The translations under genes were made by a program, and so were the position numbers. Of a DNA stretch of 64,000 bases, positions 41,430-49,631 are shown in pieces; the first letter of the stretch is position 1, and each line of letters opens with the position of its first letter. Origin of the DNA: CAVQAH01 sp963784195 (GTDB lineage: Bacteria; Acidobacteriota; Vicinamibacteria; Vicinamibacterales; 2-12-FULL-66-21); NCBI GenBank assembly GCA_963784195.1, contig CAWARA010000009.1, forward strand, positions 62,001 to 126,000, written 5' to 3'. A model generated the notes under the pieces. The model was not told the DNA's origin, did not search any database, and saw only the letters and a list, made by a program, of their open reading frames with translations.

Positions 41430-44012
41430 TCACGCGTCGACAGCTGCGACCAGGTCCTCCCACCGCTCGAACCCTTCCGAGCGCGCGACGAGCCAGCGCG
41501 CGTCGTCAGGTCCGAGCGACGTGTCGGTCGTCCCGGCGCTCCGGCGATCGCCCAGCCGATCCAGGACGCCCTTCCGAAGACGCGAAACCTGCACGTCGTG
41601 TGATGGCCGGTCCCACGTGAACACACGTTCCGCACGAAAGTACTTGATGATCCGATCGAGCGCGGCGGCGTCGCCACGGCCGTAGGCGTCCATGAGGTCG
41701 CGCGCGAGCTCCTGATATTGGTCCACTCGCCGCGGTGGAAGCCCCGATCGCTCGAACTCCTCCAGGAGCCGGACGATCGCCTGGTGCCCGCGTCTCTCCG
41801 CCCACGCCTTGGCCGTGGCCCACGGCGGATCGTCAGGCAGCGACGGTAATCCACCGCGCCTCAGGAGGAACTCGACCATCCTCGTATGCCCCTCGCGCGC
41901 GGCCCACGCGAGCGGCGTCGAGCGCCATTCCTCGTCGCGCGCGTGCACATCGGCGCCGTGATCCAGGAACACCGCCGCCTCCTCCACTTGCCCGTGGCCG
42001 GCGAACGTGTGGAGCGGCGTGATTCGCAGCCAGTTCGGCCGGTTGGGATCCATGCCGTGGGCGAAGAGGAACTTCGCCATCGCGAGCGGCCGCGCAACGG
42101 TGACCTTGGTCGCCAGATCCGGCTGGTAGCGAAGCAGAAGACGTACGAACGCGTCGTGGCCCCGTGTCGCCGCGTGCGTGAGGGCCTCGGCGTCATCGGC
42201 CAGCGCAGCGTCGGCTGCGAACAGCGGCTCGGCCGCCGCGGTGTCTCCGTAGAAGGCAAGGACATTGACGGCGCGGCGGATGCCCGTTTCCACAATCCGC
42301 TCGTACGTGAGCACGCCATCGAGCCCAATGGGAATCTGCCATACCGCACCGTTCCTCGCGAGCAGTTCCAGCATCCTGATATCGCCGCGACGAATCGCGA
42401 TCCACACCGCCTCGGCAGAGCTTTCGACTTCGGGATTCGGGTACGCGCCGTGCTCGAGCAGGAGCCTGGCGATTTCATGGTGGCCGTTGTAGACGGCCGA
42501 ATAGAGGGCGTGACCGTGTGGCGCGATCCCCTCCTCGGGCAGGTTCGGATCGGCGCCGTGCTCCAGGAGCAGGCGGACGATTTCGATGTGCCCGCCGGCC
42601 GACGCGTTCTTCAGGGGCGCACCGCAGCCGGCATAGTAGGAGGTGTAGTCATCGACACGGTTCGCGCGCGACGGGTCCTCGTCCAGCAGCGCGCGGACGC
42701 GCTTGAGGTCACCCGTGAACGCAGCCATTCCGATATCAACGTATGCACCGCGCGCGACCAGGTGCTTGTACACGTCATCGGGTGTCGTCACGACATCCGC
42801 CGGCGCGTCACGCCAGCCGCGATAGTGATAGTCGCCGTTGGTCAGCTGGATCGGCCGGGCGCCGTCCGCGCGTCGCGCATCGATGTCGGCACCGCGTGCG
42901 AGCAGTTCGTCGACCATCGGAATCTGGCGCGTCATCACCGCCCAGTGGATCGGCTGGTTCGACCGCGCGTCGCCGGCTCGAACGAGCTGCGGCGACGCCT
43001 CCAGAATGCGCGTGACCCGCGCGAGATCCCGGTCACGGATCGCGGCAGCGACGGACTCGCCTTCCGATGAGGCGCCATGGATGTTTGCGAGCTTGTGCTC
43101 GAGGAGTTGCGTCATCTCGAGATAGCCGCGGTCGCGGCCCATTTCCATTACATCGCCGAGCGCCAGTGGCTCGGCGCCGTGGTCGAGGAGGAAGTTGGCG
43201 ATCGCGACCTGGTTCTCGCGAACCGCGAACGAGAGCGGCGTGCGGTATTCGTAGTGCGCGCGGACGAGCGAGGGATCCTTCCCGACCAGCTCCTTCACGG
43301 CTTCGAGGTCGCCGGTGATGCACGCGCAGAACATCGACCAGACGTCGGTCCCGATTCCTGGCGACCAGAGCCACGGCTTCTTCTGCTTGAGGGCTTCCGG
43401 CTGAATCATGCGGGCAACCCGGTCGGCGAACGAGGAATCACCCGATGGCCGTGCTCCCTTCAACCGTTTCTCGATGTCGTCCATGTGCCGCCTCAGGCGC
43501 TTTCGCGCCGAATACAGCCGGGTCTTGACGGCGTTGCTCGTCACGCCGAGGAACGCGGCAATTTCGGCGTGCGAGCATTCGCCCATATAGAACAGCAGGA
43601 CCGCCTGCTGCTCCGCCTGCGAGAGCGCCGCGATAGCGTTCCGCAGCGCGGCGTGCGCTTCGCCGGTTTCAAGTGCCTCGTGCGGCGACGGCCCTGGCGA
43701 CGCGATGTCGAGCGCGGACTCCAGCCCCGACAGCGCAGGCCGCTTCCCCCGCGTCAGGCGGTCGCAATGCTTGAAGACGATCCGACGGAACCAGCTTCCG
43801 AACGCGGCGGGCTCGCGCAGGGAGCCCAGTTCGCGATACGCATCGACGAATGCTTCCTGTGCGGCATCCTCTGCCAGGTGGTAGTCGCCGAGGATCGCCG
43901 TCGCGTAGGCCACCGCTCGATCCTGATGCGAGCGCACCAATTCAGCGAAGGCGAGCTCATCGCCAACTCGTGCGCGCGACACCAGCTCCGTAGTCCGGCC
44001 CTGCGCAATCAA
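41430..44012 (-). CDS. ECF sigma factor fused to a long ankyrin-repeat region
   Basis: An intact 860-residue protein. Residues about 10-80 are sigma region 2 (RSHQDRAVAYATAILGDYHL, AEDAAQEAFVDAYRELGSLR), and residues 115-175 are region 4 (ALSQAEQQAVLLFYMGECSH, AEIAAFLGVTSNAVKTRLYS). From about 220 to 770 there are ten or more ankyrin-like repeats (LLEHGADPNLPEEGIAPHGH, LLEHGAYPNPEVESSAEAVW, FLDHGADVHARDEEWRSTPL). The last 25 residues (DDARWLVARSEGFERWEDL) match a module in the neighbouring LRR protein. The frame opens at TTG right after a stop, with no clear ribosome binding site, so the start is uncertain. It is likely a cytosolic sigma factor whose activity depends on ankyrin-mediated protein contacts; no anti-sigma gene is adjacent. 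Confidence 0.88.
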   Translation of the reverse strand: MIAQGRTTELVSRARVGDELAFAELVRSHQDRAVAYATAILGDYHLAEDAAQEAFVDAYRELGSLREPAAFGSWFRRIVFKHCDRLTRGKRPALSGLESALDIASPGPSPHEALETGEAHAALRNAIAALSQAEQQAVLLFYMGECSHAEIAAFLGVTSNAVKTRLYSARKRLRRHMDDIEKRLKGARPSGDSSFADRVARMIQPEALKQKKPWLWSPGIGTDVWSMFCACITGDLEAVKELVGKDPSLVRAHYEYRTPLSFAVRENQVAIANFLLDHGAEPLALGDVMEMGRDRGYLEMTQLLEHKLANIHGASSEGESVAAAIRDRDLARVTRILEASPQLVRAGDARSNQPIHWAVMTRQIPMVDELLARGADIDARRADGARPIQLTNGDYHYRGWRDAPADVVTTPDDVYKHLVARGAYVDIGMAAFTGDLKRVRALLDEDPSRANRVDDYTSYYAGCGAPLKNASAGGHIEIVRLLLEHGADPNLPEEGIAPHGHALYSAVYNGHHEIARLLLEHGAYPNPEVESSAEAVWIAIRRGDIRMLELLARNGAVWQIPIGLDGVLTYERIVETGIRRAVNVLAFYGDTAAAEPLFAADAALADDAEALTHAATRGHDAFVRLLLRYQPDLATKVTVARPLAMAKFLFAHGMDPNRPNWLRITPLHTFAGHGQVEEAAVFLDHGADVHARDEEWRSTPLAWAAREGHTRMVEFLLRRGGLPSLPDDPPWATAKAWAERRGHQAIVRLLEEFERSGLPPRRVDQYQELARDLMDAYGRGDAAALDRIIKYFRAERVFTWDRPSHDVQVSRLRKGVLDRLGDRRSAGTTDTSLGPDDARWLVARSEGFERWEDLVAAVDA

Positions 44013-44191
44013 CGTGACCGTCTATTAAGTAATGACCCGAGTTGATGTCAAAAGGTGTGGGCTGTCGCGATCGGGTTGTCCGGTGAACGGGAGGACTATA
44101 GCAGTTCCGTTTCGTGCGCGTCCCCAGACGAGCTCGCGATCGGGACCGCCGCTTGCATTCCAGGTTCGATAGCACTGGAAGGAGCTGAGCA

Positions 44192-44404
44192 ATGGATATC
44201 TGGACTGCCGTCACGCTCGCGATCATCCTCTGCGTGGCGCTGTGGGTTCCGTACTTCATCTTCTACATCCGTCGCGGAAAGGCGCGCGGACACACGTGGT
44301 TCACATGGTGGAAGCCGCGGGGTCACTCAGACATTGGCCCCGACGTTGGGGGATCACGACTGACGCGACCCGGCGCCGACGATGCGCGGGGGGCTCGTTA
44401 CTGA
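44192..44404 (+). CDS. Small membrane protein, hypothetical
   Basis: A 70-residue frame with AAGGAG eight bases before the ATG. Residues 5-27 form one membrane helix (VTLAIILCVALWVPYFIFYI), followed by a basic, tryptophan-containing cytoplasmic tail (RRGKARGHTWFTWWKPRG). It is divergent from the sigma-ankyrin gene, about 180 bases away. The layout superficially resembles a sigma/regulator pair, but nothing in its sequence identifies an anti-sigma domain. Confidence 0.45.
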   Translation: MDIWTAVTLAIILCVALWVPYFIFYIRRGKARGHTWFTWWKPRGHSDIGPDVGGSRLTRPGADDARGARY

Positions 44405-44568
44405 TTGCCGGACGGGATTGAACAACTGATCCTCGGCGAACGTGTATGCGCCGACGGAACCATTCGTCCCGGCGACGACCATCGAGGTCGGTTTTGGTCG
44501 AACGTGTGATGCCCAACTCCTCGTTTCGAAGGGTAAGCATCACGTCTCGAAGCCTGCCACCCTGCGCA

Positions 44569-44758
44569 TCCGTTTATGAAGTCGTTGCGGCCATTGGCGC
44601 TGGTGGAATGGGCGAGGTCTATCGCGCACGCGACACGACGCTCAACCGTGACGTGGCGTTGAAAATCCTGCCGGACGGCCTTCATTGTCGATCCCGATCG
44701 TCTCGCCCGCTTCAAGCGTGAAGCGCAGCTGCTCGCGTCGCTCAACCATCCGAAATAG
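44569..44758 (+). pseudogene. N-terminal stub of a Ser/Thr protein kinase
   Basis: YEVVAAIGAGGMGEVYRARD followed by TTLNRDVALKILPD is a typical kinase glycine loop and catalytic Lys. After a frame change near 44680 the sequence continues VDPDRLARFKREAQLLASLN then HPK and a stop, so only the first 60 residues of the kinase domain survive. No HRD or DFG region follows. The remainder of 44405-44970 holds nothing else recognisable. Confidence 0.7.
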
Positions 44759-44970
44759 CGCGACGTTGGCATGCTGCGAGCGAAGAGATCGTAATCCCAC
44801 GCGAGGCTTGACAGTCGGCCGTGCCTTCCTCGACACTGCGTGCAGCGCGCTCTGGGGCGCCTCCTGTCCGCGGCAAGGGAATCCTCCCACCCACTCGATC
44901 TGGCAGACCGGTCTTTGGCCTTTCTCCTGCCTGAACTCAGCGGACTTCGGGCACATTGGAGGAAGGTCCC

Positions 44971-46906
44971 ATGAGCCACGAACTCCCACGGCGCCGCAAT
45001 CTCGAGAGTCTCAAGAAAGAAGCGAAGCGCTGGCTCGATGCCATCCGCGCGAACGATCCCGACGCGCGTGCCCGGCTGGAACGAGCGCTTCCTGACGCCT
45101 CCACCATCCTCACGCTGCGCGACGTGCAGCACGCGCTGGCCCGCGAGCATGGCTTCACCGGATGGGCAGCGCTGAAACTGGCGGTCGAGCAGAGGCTCGC
45201 GATCGATGCTGATTCTGGCGCGAAGGCCCTCGCGCGGTACGGCGAGATGGCCAACGCATTGCTCGAGGCCTATCGCACTGGCACGCCCGAGGCGATGGAG
45301 CGCCACTACGGATTCACCTGGCACCGGCGTGCGTGGCACGCCATGCGGACCTACGTACAGCTCGACCTCGGCAAACGGCCGGTCAACCCGGGTGACGACG
45401 TCGACATCACATTGGACGATGCGCGTCACCTCGTGGCGCTGGAGCACGGGTTCGCGAACTGGCGAGAGCTCGAGGCATTCACGAAGTCCGCGAAGGTTGG
45501 GGCCGCGTGTCGTCGCCAAGCCGATGCGGCTCGTCGTCGGCGAAGGACTGGAGAACTGGCAAACGATAGCGGCGTCACGCGACTGGGATGAAATCATTCA
45601 GCTGCTGGCGATGCATCCCTCGGCCGGCCTCAGCGCCGATGGTCAGATGACGGACGCGATGCTCGCAGATCTGTCGCGGGTTGAAACGCTTGACGGCACT
45701 GGGCCTGTCGGGCTGCAAAGGGGTCACCGATGACGGTATCGCTCACCTCGCGCGGCTGCCGGGCTTACAGCACCTCGACTTGAGCGGCACGGGCATCACC
45801 GATGCCGGGCTCCAGGTTCTTCGGCATCTCCCACGGCTGCGGACCATCTCGCTCGCGTGGACGCGCGTGACCGATGAAGGCATCGGAGCACTTGCGGACT
45901 GCCACGAGCTCGAGCACGTGAACCTCTCAGCGACCGCCACTGGTGACGGCGCGCTCAGAGCGCTGGCCGGCAAGCGCAAGCTTCATCATTTGATGATCGC
46001 ACTGAGTGACGCGGGGCTGCCCTTGCTTCATGAACTGCCAGTGTTCAAATCCTGGCAGGGCGGCGACGCACCAGTGTCGCTGCTCGGGCCCAAAGTGCTG
46101 CCGAACCATCTCTCGCTGCGCGGATCGTTCACCGATCGCGGCATGCGGCATCTGCGCGGCCTCGACGGGCTCTTCAGCCTCGACATCGATGACAGCCGTC
46201 GTGGGAATCACCGCTGCCGGCCTCGAGCCGCTGGTCTCGCTTCCGCATCTCGGCGCCCTGGGCGTGGACGCCAAGGACGACTGGATGCCCTACGTCGCGG
46301 AGATACCGAACCTGCGGTTCCTGGGTGTACAGGACACGGTGGCCGGAGACGACGGGTTCGTCGCGCTCAGCCGATCGCGATCGATCGAATGCATCTGGGG
46401 ACGGCGATGTCACAACCTGCGCAGCCGTGGGTTCATGGCACTGGCGCAGATGCCGGCGCTCCGCGGGCTGTCGGTGAGTTGCTCTGAACGTGGACGACGC
46501 TGGAGTGTCGGCGCTGCCGGCGTTCCCGGCGTTGAAGGAGCTCATGCCTATGGACGTTCCGGATGCGGGATACCGTCACGTCGGCAGGTGCGAGCAGCTC
46601 GAGTCGCTGATCCTGATGTACTGCCGCGACACCACCGACGCGGCGACCGAGCACATCACCGGCTTGCGCCATCTGTCCTATTACTTCAACAGCTATACGA
46701 CGATCACGGATCGAACGCCGGAGCTGTTGTCCACGATGGTCGCGCTCGAGCGCATCACGTTCGACACGTGTCACGGGCTGACGAACGCCGGCGTCGCGCG
46801 GCTGGCGCGGCTGCCCGCGCTGCGCGAGCTGCGTGTCTCGGGACGCGGGATCACGTCAGAGGTCAGCGCCGCGTTCCCGCCGCGGGTCAGGGTGTTTTAC
46901 GACTGA
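44971..46906 (+). CDS. Leucine-rich-repeat protein with N-terminal GF-W-L modules, four frameshifts
   Basis: About 645 residues if joined. The ATG has GGAGGAAGG just upstream. The N-terminus (LPRRRNLESLKKEAKRWLDA) leads to two copies of a short module: LRDVQHALAREHGFTGWAAL and LDDARHLVALEHGFANWREL. From about residue 240 there are bacterial LRRs of the TDAGL type (LTALGLSGCKGVTDDGIAHL, LQHLDLSGTGITDAGLQVLR, LPRLRTISLAWTRVTDEGIG). Frame changes are needed near 45505, 45690, 46195 and 46482; all repeats continue smoothly across them. It is probably a cytosolic protein-interaction scaffold. It lies upstream of a paired REP array. Confidence 0.72.
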
Positions 46907-46913
46907 CGGCCGT

Positions 46914-47007
46914 GGGGTCAGGTCTTGAATCGCTGCGTTTTTCAAGACCTGACCCCGCGCTCGTGGGGTCAGGTCTTGAAAAATACAACGATTCAAGACC
47001 TGACCCC
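46914..47007. repeat. Two REP hairpins (family A) between convergent genes
   Basis: Two inverted pairs of the 16-base unit GGGGTCAGGTCTTGAA: 46914-46929 with 46941-46956, and 46965-46980 with 46992-47007. Each pair would fold into a 16-bp stem with an 11-base loop. The array lies between the LRR gene end and the stop codon of the reductase gene, which overlaps the last base. It may serve as a bidirectional terminator. Confidence 0.85.
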
Positions 47008-47558
47008 TACACCACATCGTATTCCAGGCCCACAATCCCTGACTTTTCGTAAACGCGGCGATTCATCAGTCGCAGTCTCGTTCGCTGTGCCGGTGACGGC
47101 AGCAGCGGAATGCCTTCGCCGAGCAGCACCGGGACGATCGCGGCGTCGACACCGTCGACGAGGCCGGCGCCGAGCAGGCTCCTGAACAGGTCGCCGCCGC
47201 CGAACAGCCAGATGTCTTTTCCAGGTTGAGCTTTCAAGTCCGTCACGAGCGCAGCCGCATCGCGCGCGATCGCGACATCGGGGTGATCGGCCTCCTTCAT
47301 GGTTCGCGAAATCACGTACGACTTGACTCCCGGCATTTCCCCGCCACCGCCGCCCATCTGGAGCATCGCCTCGAACGTCTTGCGCCCGATCAGTAACGTG
47401 TCGAACCGGCTGAAGATCGCGGCGAAGTCGATGTCCGGGTCCTGGACGATCCAGTCGCTCTCGCCGTTCGGCCCCGCGATGTAGCCGTCGAGGCTCATGG
47501 CCACCCCATAGCGCACGCGCCGCGCGGGTCGACCCTCCGGTCCCGGTGCTGCAGCCAT
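47007..47558 (-). CDS. RibD C-terminal/dihydrofolate-reductase-like oxidoreductase
   Basis: A 183-residue protein of the bacterial bifunctional deaminase-reductase C-terminal family. It has the DHFR-like fold, with RYGVAMSLDGYIAGPNGESD at the start, FDTLLIGRKTFEAML, VISRTMKEADHPDVAI, the nucleotide-binding DIWLFGGGDLFRSLL and a C-terminal VEYDVV-like strand. I use the ATG at 47558 because AGAGGAGG is four bases upstream. It probably reduces a pterin or flavin-like substrate with NADPH, exact reaction unknown. It is divergent from a TetR gene whose operator lies between them. Confidence 0.85.
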   Translation of the reverse strand: MAAAPGPEGRPARRVRYGVAMSLDGYIAGPNGESDWIVQDPDIDFAAIFSRFDTLLIGRKTFEAMLQMGGGGGEMPGVKSYVISRTMKEADHPDVAIARDAAALVTDLKAQPGKDIWLFGGGDLFRSLLGAGLVDGVDAAIVPVLLGEGIPLLPSPAQRTRLRLMNRRVYEKSGIVGLEYDVV

Positions 47559-47576
47559 ACGACCTCCTCTGAGGAG

Positions 47577-47619
47577 GGGGTCAGGTCTTGAAAAAGACAG
47601 CGATTCAAGACCTGACCCC
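47577..47619. repeat. REP hairpin (family A)
   Basis: GGGGTCAGGTCTTGAA (47577-47592) and its inverse (47604-47619), extended on both sides by GAGGAGG/CCTCCTC-like bases. It sits directly upstream of the reductase gene, between it and the TetR operator. Confidence 0.85.
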
Positions 47620-47663
47620 TCCCCTCCTCCGTTAGTAAACGGCCGTTGCGTTTCTCTGGGGAA

Positions 47664-47681
47664 AGTAAACGATGGTTTACT
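47664..47681. promoter_or_regulatory. TetR-type operator palindrome
   Basis: AGTAAAC, four bases (GATG), then GTTTACT: a perfect 7-bp inverted repeat. It ends 11 bases before the preferred ATG of the TetR gene. A further AGTAAAC half-site lies at about 47634. Position between a TetR gene and a divergent target gene fits autorepression and control of the reductase. Confidence 0.7.
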
Positions 47682-47692
47682 ATTTGTCAAGC

Positions 47693-48355
47693 ATGACGCC
47701 TCGCCCTCGAACCATCGACGACGCCGCGATTCTGGAAGCCGCCGGTCGAATCATCTCCAGGCACGGACCCGCGAAGTTCACGCTCGCCGATATCGGCGCC
47801 GAGGTCGGCCTCTCGGCCGCCGCGCTCGTGCGCCGCTTCGGCTCGAAGCGCGGGCTGATGCTCGCCCTCGCGCGCTCGGCGCGTGATTCCGTTGACGCCT
47901 GCTTCGACCTCGTTCGTGCGTCACATCGGTCGCCGCTCGCGGCGCTGCTGGCAGCGGCGACTGAGATGACGCGATACGTGAACTCCCCCGAGGAGATGTC
48001 CAACCATCTCGCGTTTCTGCAGACGGACTTGAGCGATCCCGACTTCTACGCCGTGATGCTGGAGAACTCGCGTCGGATCGTCGACGGCTATCGCAGATTG
48101 CTGGACGAAGCGGTGACCGCGCGCGAGCTCGTGCCATGCGACACGGCGCGGCTGGCGCGTGCTGTGGATGCCGTGGCGGGTGGTTCGCTGATCGGCTGGG
48201 CCGTGCACCGTAAGGGCACTGCGGAGTCCTACGTACGGTACGACCTCGAGACGCTGTTGGAACCGTATCGGTCGCCGAAGGCCGAGAGGACTGCTTCACG
48301 TCACTCGTCGCGGACCGGATCGACACGCGCGGCGAGACGCCGATCGCGCCGCTGA
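47693..48355 (+). CDS. TetR-family transcriptional repressor
   Basis: A 220-residue regulator. The HTH is at residues 12-50 (AAGRIISRHGPAKFTLADIG, AEVGLSAAALVRRFGSK), with a helical ligand-binding domain behind (LLAAATEMTRYVNSPEEMSN). An ATG at 47672 would place the start inside the operator palindrome, so I prefer the ATG at 47693 (MTPRPRTIDDAAIL). The C-terminal 25 residues are Arg/Ser-rich and may be poorly conserved or frameshifted. The divergent reductase is the likely target. Confidence 0.86.
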   Translation: MTPRPRTIDDAAILEAAGRIISRHGPAKFTLADIGAEVGLSAAALVRRFGSKRGLMLALARSARDSVDACFDLVRASHRSPLAALLAAATEMTRYVNSPEEMSNHLAFLQTDLSDPDFYAVMLENSRRIVDGYRRLLDEAVTARELVPCDTARLARAVDAVAGGSLIGWAVHRKGTAESYVRYDLETLLEPYRSPKAERTASRHSSRTGSTRAARRRSRR

Positions 48356-48385
48356 CACGATGTGGATCTCGGACCGTCGCTCAAA

Positions 48386-48475
48386 CGGGGTCAGATCTTG
48401 TTTCGTGCACGAATGTCCCTTTCGCTGAACGTACGAAAAAAGAGACAGTCGTGCACGAAACAAGATCTGACCCCG
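48386..48475. repeat. REP pair (family B), long inverted repeat
   Basis: CGGGGTCAGATCTTGTTTCG plus TGCAC (48386-48410) and its exact inverse (48451-48475), separated by 40 bases. The same unit in variant form flanks the RAYT transposase at 52.7-53.8 kb. It lies between the convergent TetR and CHRD genes. Confidence 0.85.
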
Positions 48476-48523
48476 TCGGAAGGCGGCCTGCCCGCCGCCT
48501 CCGCGTGTCAGCAGATCTCAACC

Positions 48524-49117
48524 TCAGTGGTCGCCGTGGCCTCCATGGTCGCCGTTATCCCCGCCACGATTGTCGAGTTGGCTGCGGATTTCACCAGGCG
48601 CGAACTTGGAGCTGTGCACGTTCACGTACGTCTTCCCCGCCTTGATCAGTGAGATCACCTGCGCGAACTCTTCGGGCGTGGCGGCATCGACCCCGTTCGC
48701 AGTTTGAACGATGATGTCGGCCGCCGTCAGCGTGCCCGTGACCCGTCCCGAGCGCTGGTTGGACGGATCGTCCTGTAAACACGATGGGGTCGGCGCCGTC
48801 GTATTCGGGTTCTGATTCTGCTGAGTCTCGCACAGCCAGAGGACGATGTTGCCCTGGTTCTGTGGATGCCCGATGTGAATGTGCGCCTGCCGGACCTCGC
48901 CTTCGAGTTCATTGAACGTCAAGACGTAGTCGATCGCAGTTTCGTCGCGGTTGATAGTCGCCTTGAACGTCCCGGTTGCCGTTGTCGCGACAACGACGGA
49001 CGCCTCCTGGAACCCGTTCAGGAATTCGTTGAACCGGCGGTTCCCCTCCTGCGTGAACGCGAGCCCTGTACCGGCGACCATCAGAACCGCGGCCGCCGCC
49101 ATCATGATCCTCTTCAT
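48524..49117 (-). CDS. Exported CHRD-domain protein
   Basis: A 197-residue protein with signal peptide (MKRIMMAAAAVLMVAGTGLA) and a single CHRD domain: FNEFLNGFQEASVVVATTAT, GTFKATINRDETAIDYVLTF, VRQAHIHIGHPQNQGNIVLW, and the final TYVNVHSSKFAPGEIRSQL. CHRD domains are beta-sandwich folds of extracellular proteins with unclear function. The C-terminus ends in a His/Gly/Asp-rich tail (GGDNGDHGGHGDH), which could bind metal. GGAGG is six bases before the ATG. A short N-Q-P-rich insertion with two Cys lies in the middle. Confidence 0.85.
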   Translation of the reverse strand: MKRIMMAAAAVLMVAGTGLAFTQEGNRRFNEFLNGFQEASVVVATTATGTFKATINRDETAIDYVLTFNELEGEVRQAHIHIGHPQNQGNIVLWLCETQQNQNPNTTAPTPSCLQDDPSNQRSGRVTGTLTAADIIVQTANGVDAATPEEFAQVISLIKAGKTYVNVHSSKFAPGEIRSQLDNRGGDNGDHGGHGDH

Positions 49118-49631
49118 CCTCAACCTCCCGATGTGAACGACTGACACCAGCCGAACTCGCGTCCGACCCATCACTAGTGGCTTGTTTCCACTAGCTCTGC
49201 CTCTGAAGCTGACGTCTCGATTGCACATCAACGAGCACGACCGCACGAGAAGCGGTTCCGACAGCGCAACAGCCATGCCCTGCCAGTGCCTGGCGATCGT
49301 GCGGGAATTGGCCGAGGCCGATGACCGAGGCTTACCGCACGCGAAATTGCGTTACCGGCGCCGTAACGATGGGCTCAGCACGTGCTCCAGATCAGATTCG
49401 TAATTCGAGCATCGTTGCCGACTGAGCGAGCACATCCGTCTACCTCTTAAGGGCTCGCTAAAACACGCGGCGAAGCTTGCCGGATTTCATCCCTCCGTCC
49501 GTCCCGAAAAGTATTGACAGCATCGTTACGCCGCACCCGTCAGACTGTGGCAGACTACGGGATTGTGCTGACGATTCGATCCGTTACAGCCGTGTTTGAC
49601 GCGTGAGCAAATCACGCTACGGGAGGTTTCG
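49118..49631. other. Intergenic interval between CHRD and VOC genes, nothing recognised
   Basis: About 510 bases between divergent genes. No protein-like frame, RNA gene or strong palindrome is seen. A TTGACA hexamer occurs at 49514-49519 but lacks a convincing -10 at 16-18 bases. The last 20 bases contain the GGGAGG ribosome binding site of the VOC gene. Confidence 0.5.

Noticed and set aside
44344..44500. Minus-strand frame ending VVAGTNGSVGAYTFAEDQLF then a Pro/Arg tail
   Set aside because: Has protein-like composition but is short, has no start or ribosome binding site, and matches no family I can name; left as possible decay.
49514..49536. Sigma-70 promoter beginning TTGACA
   Set aside because: No acceptable -10 at 16-18 bases; likely chance.
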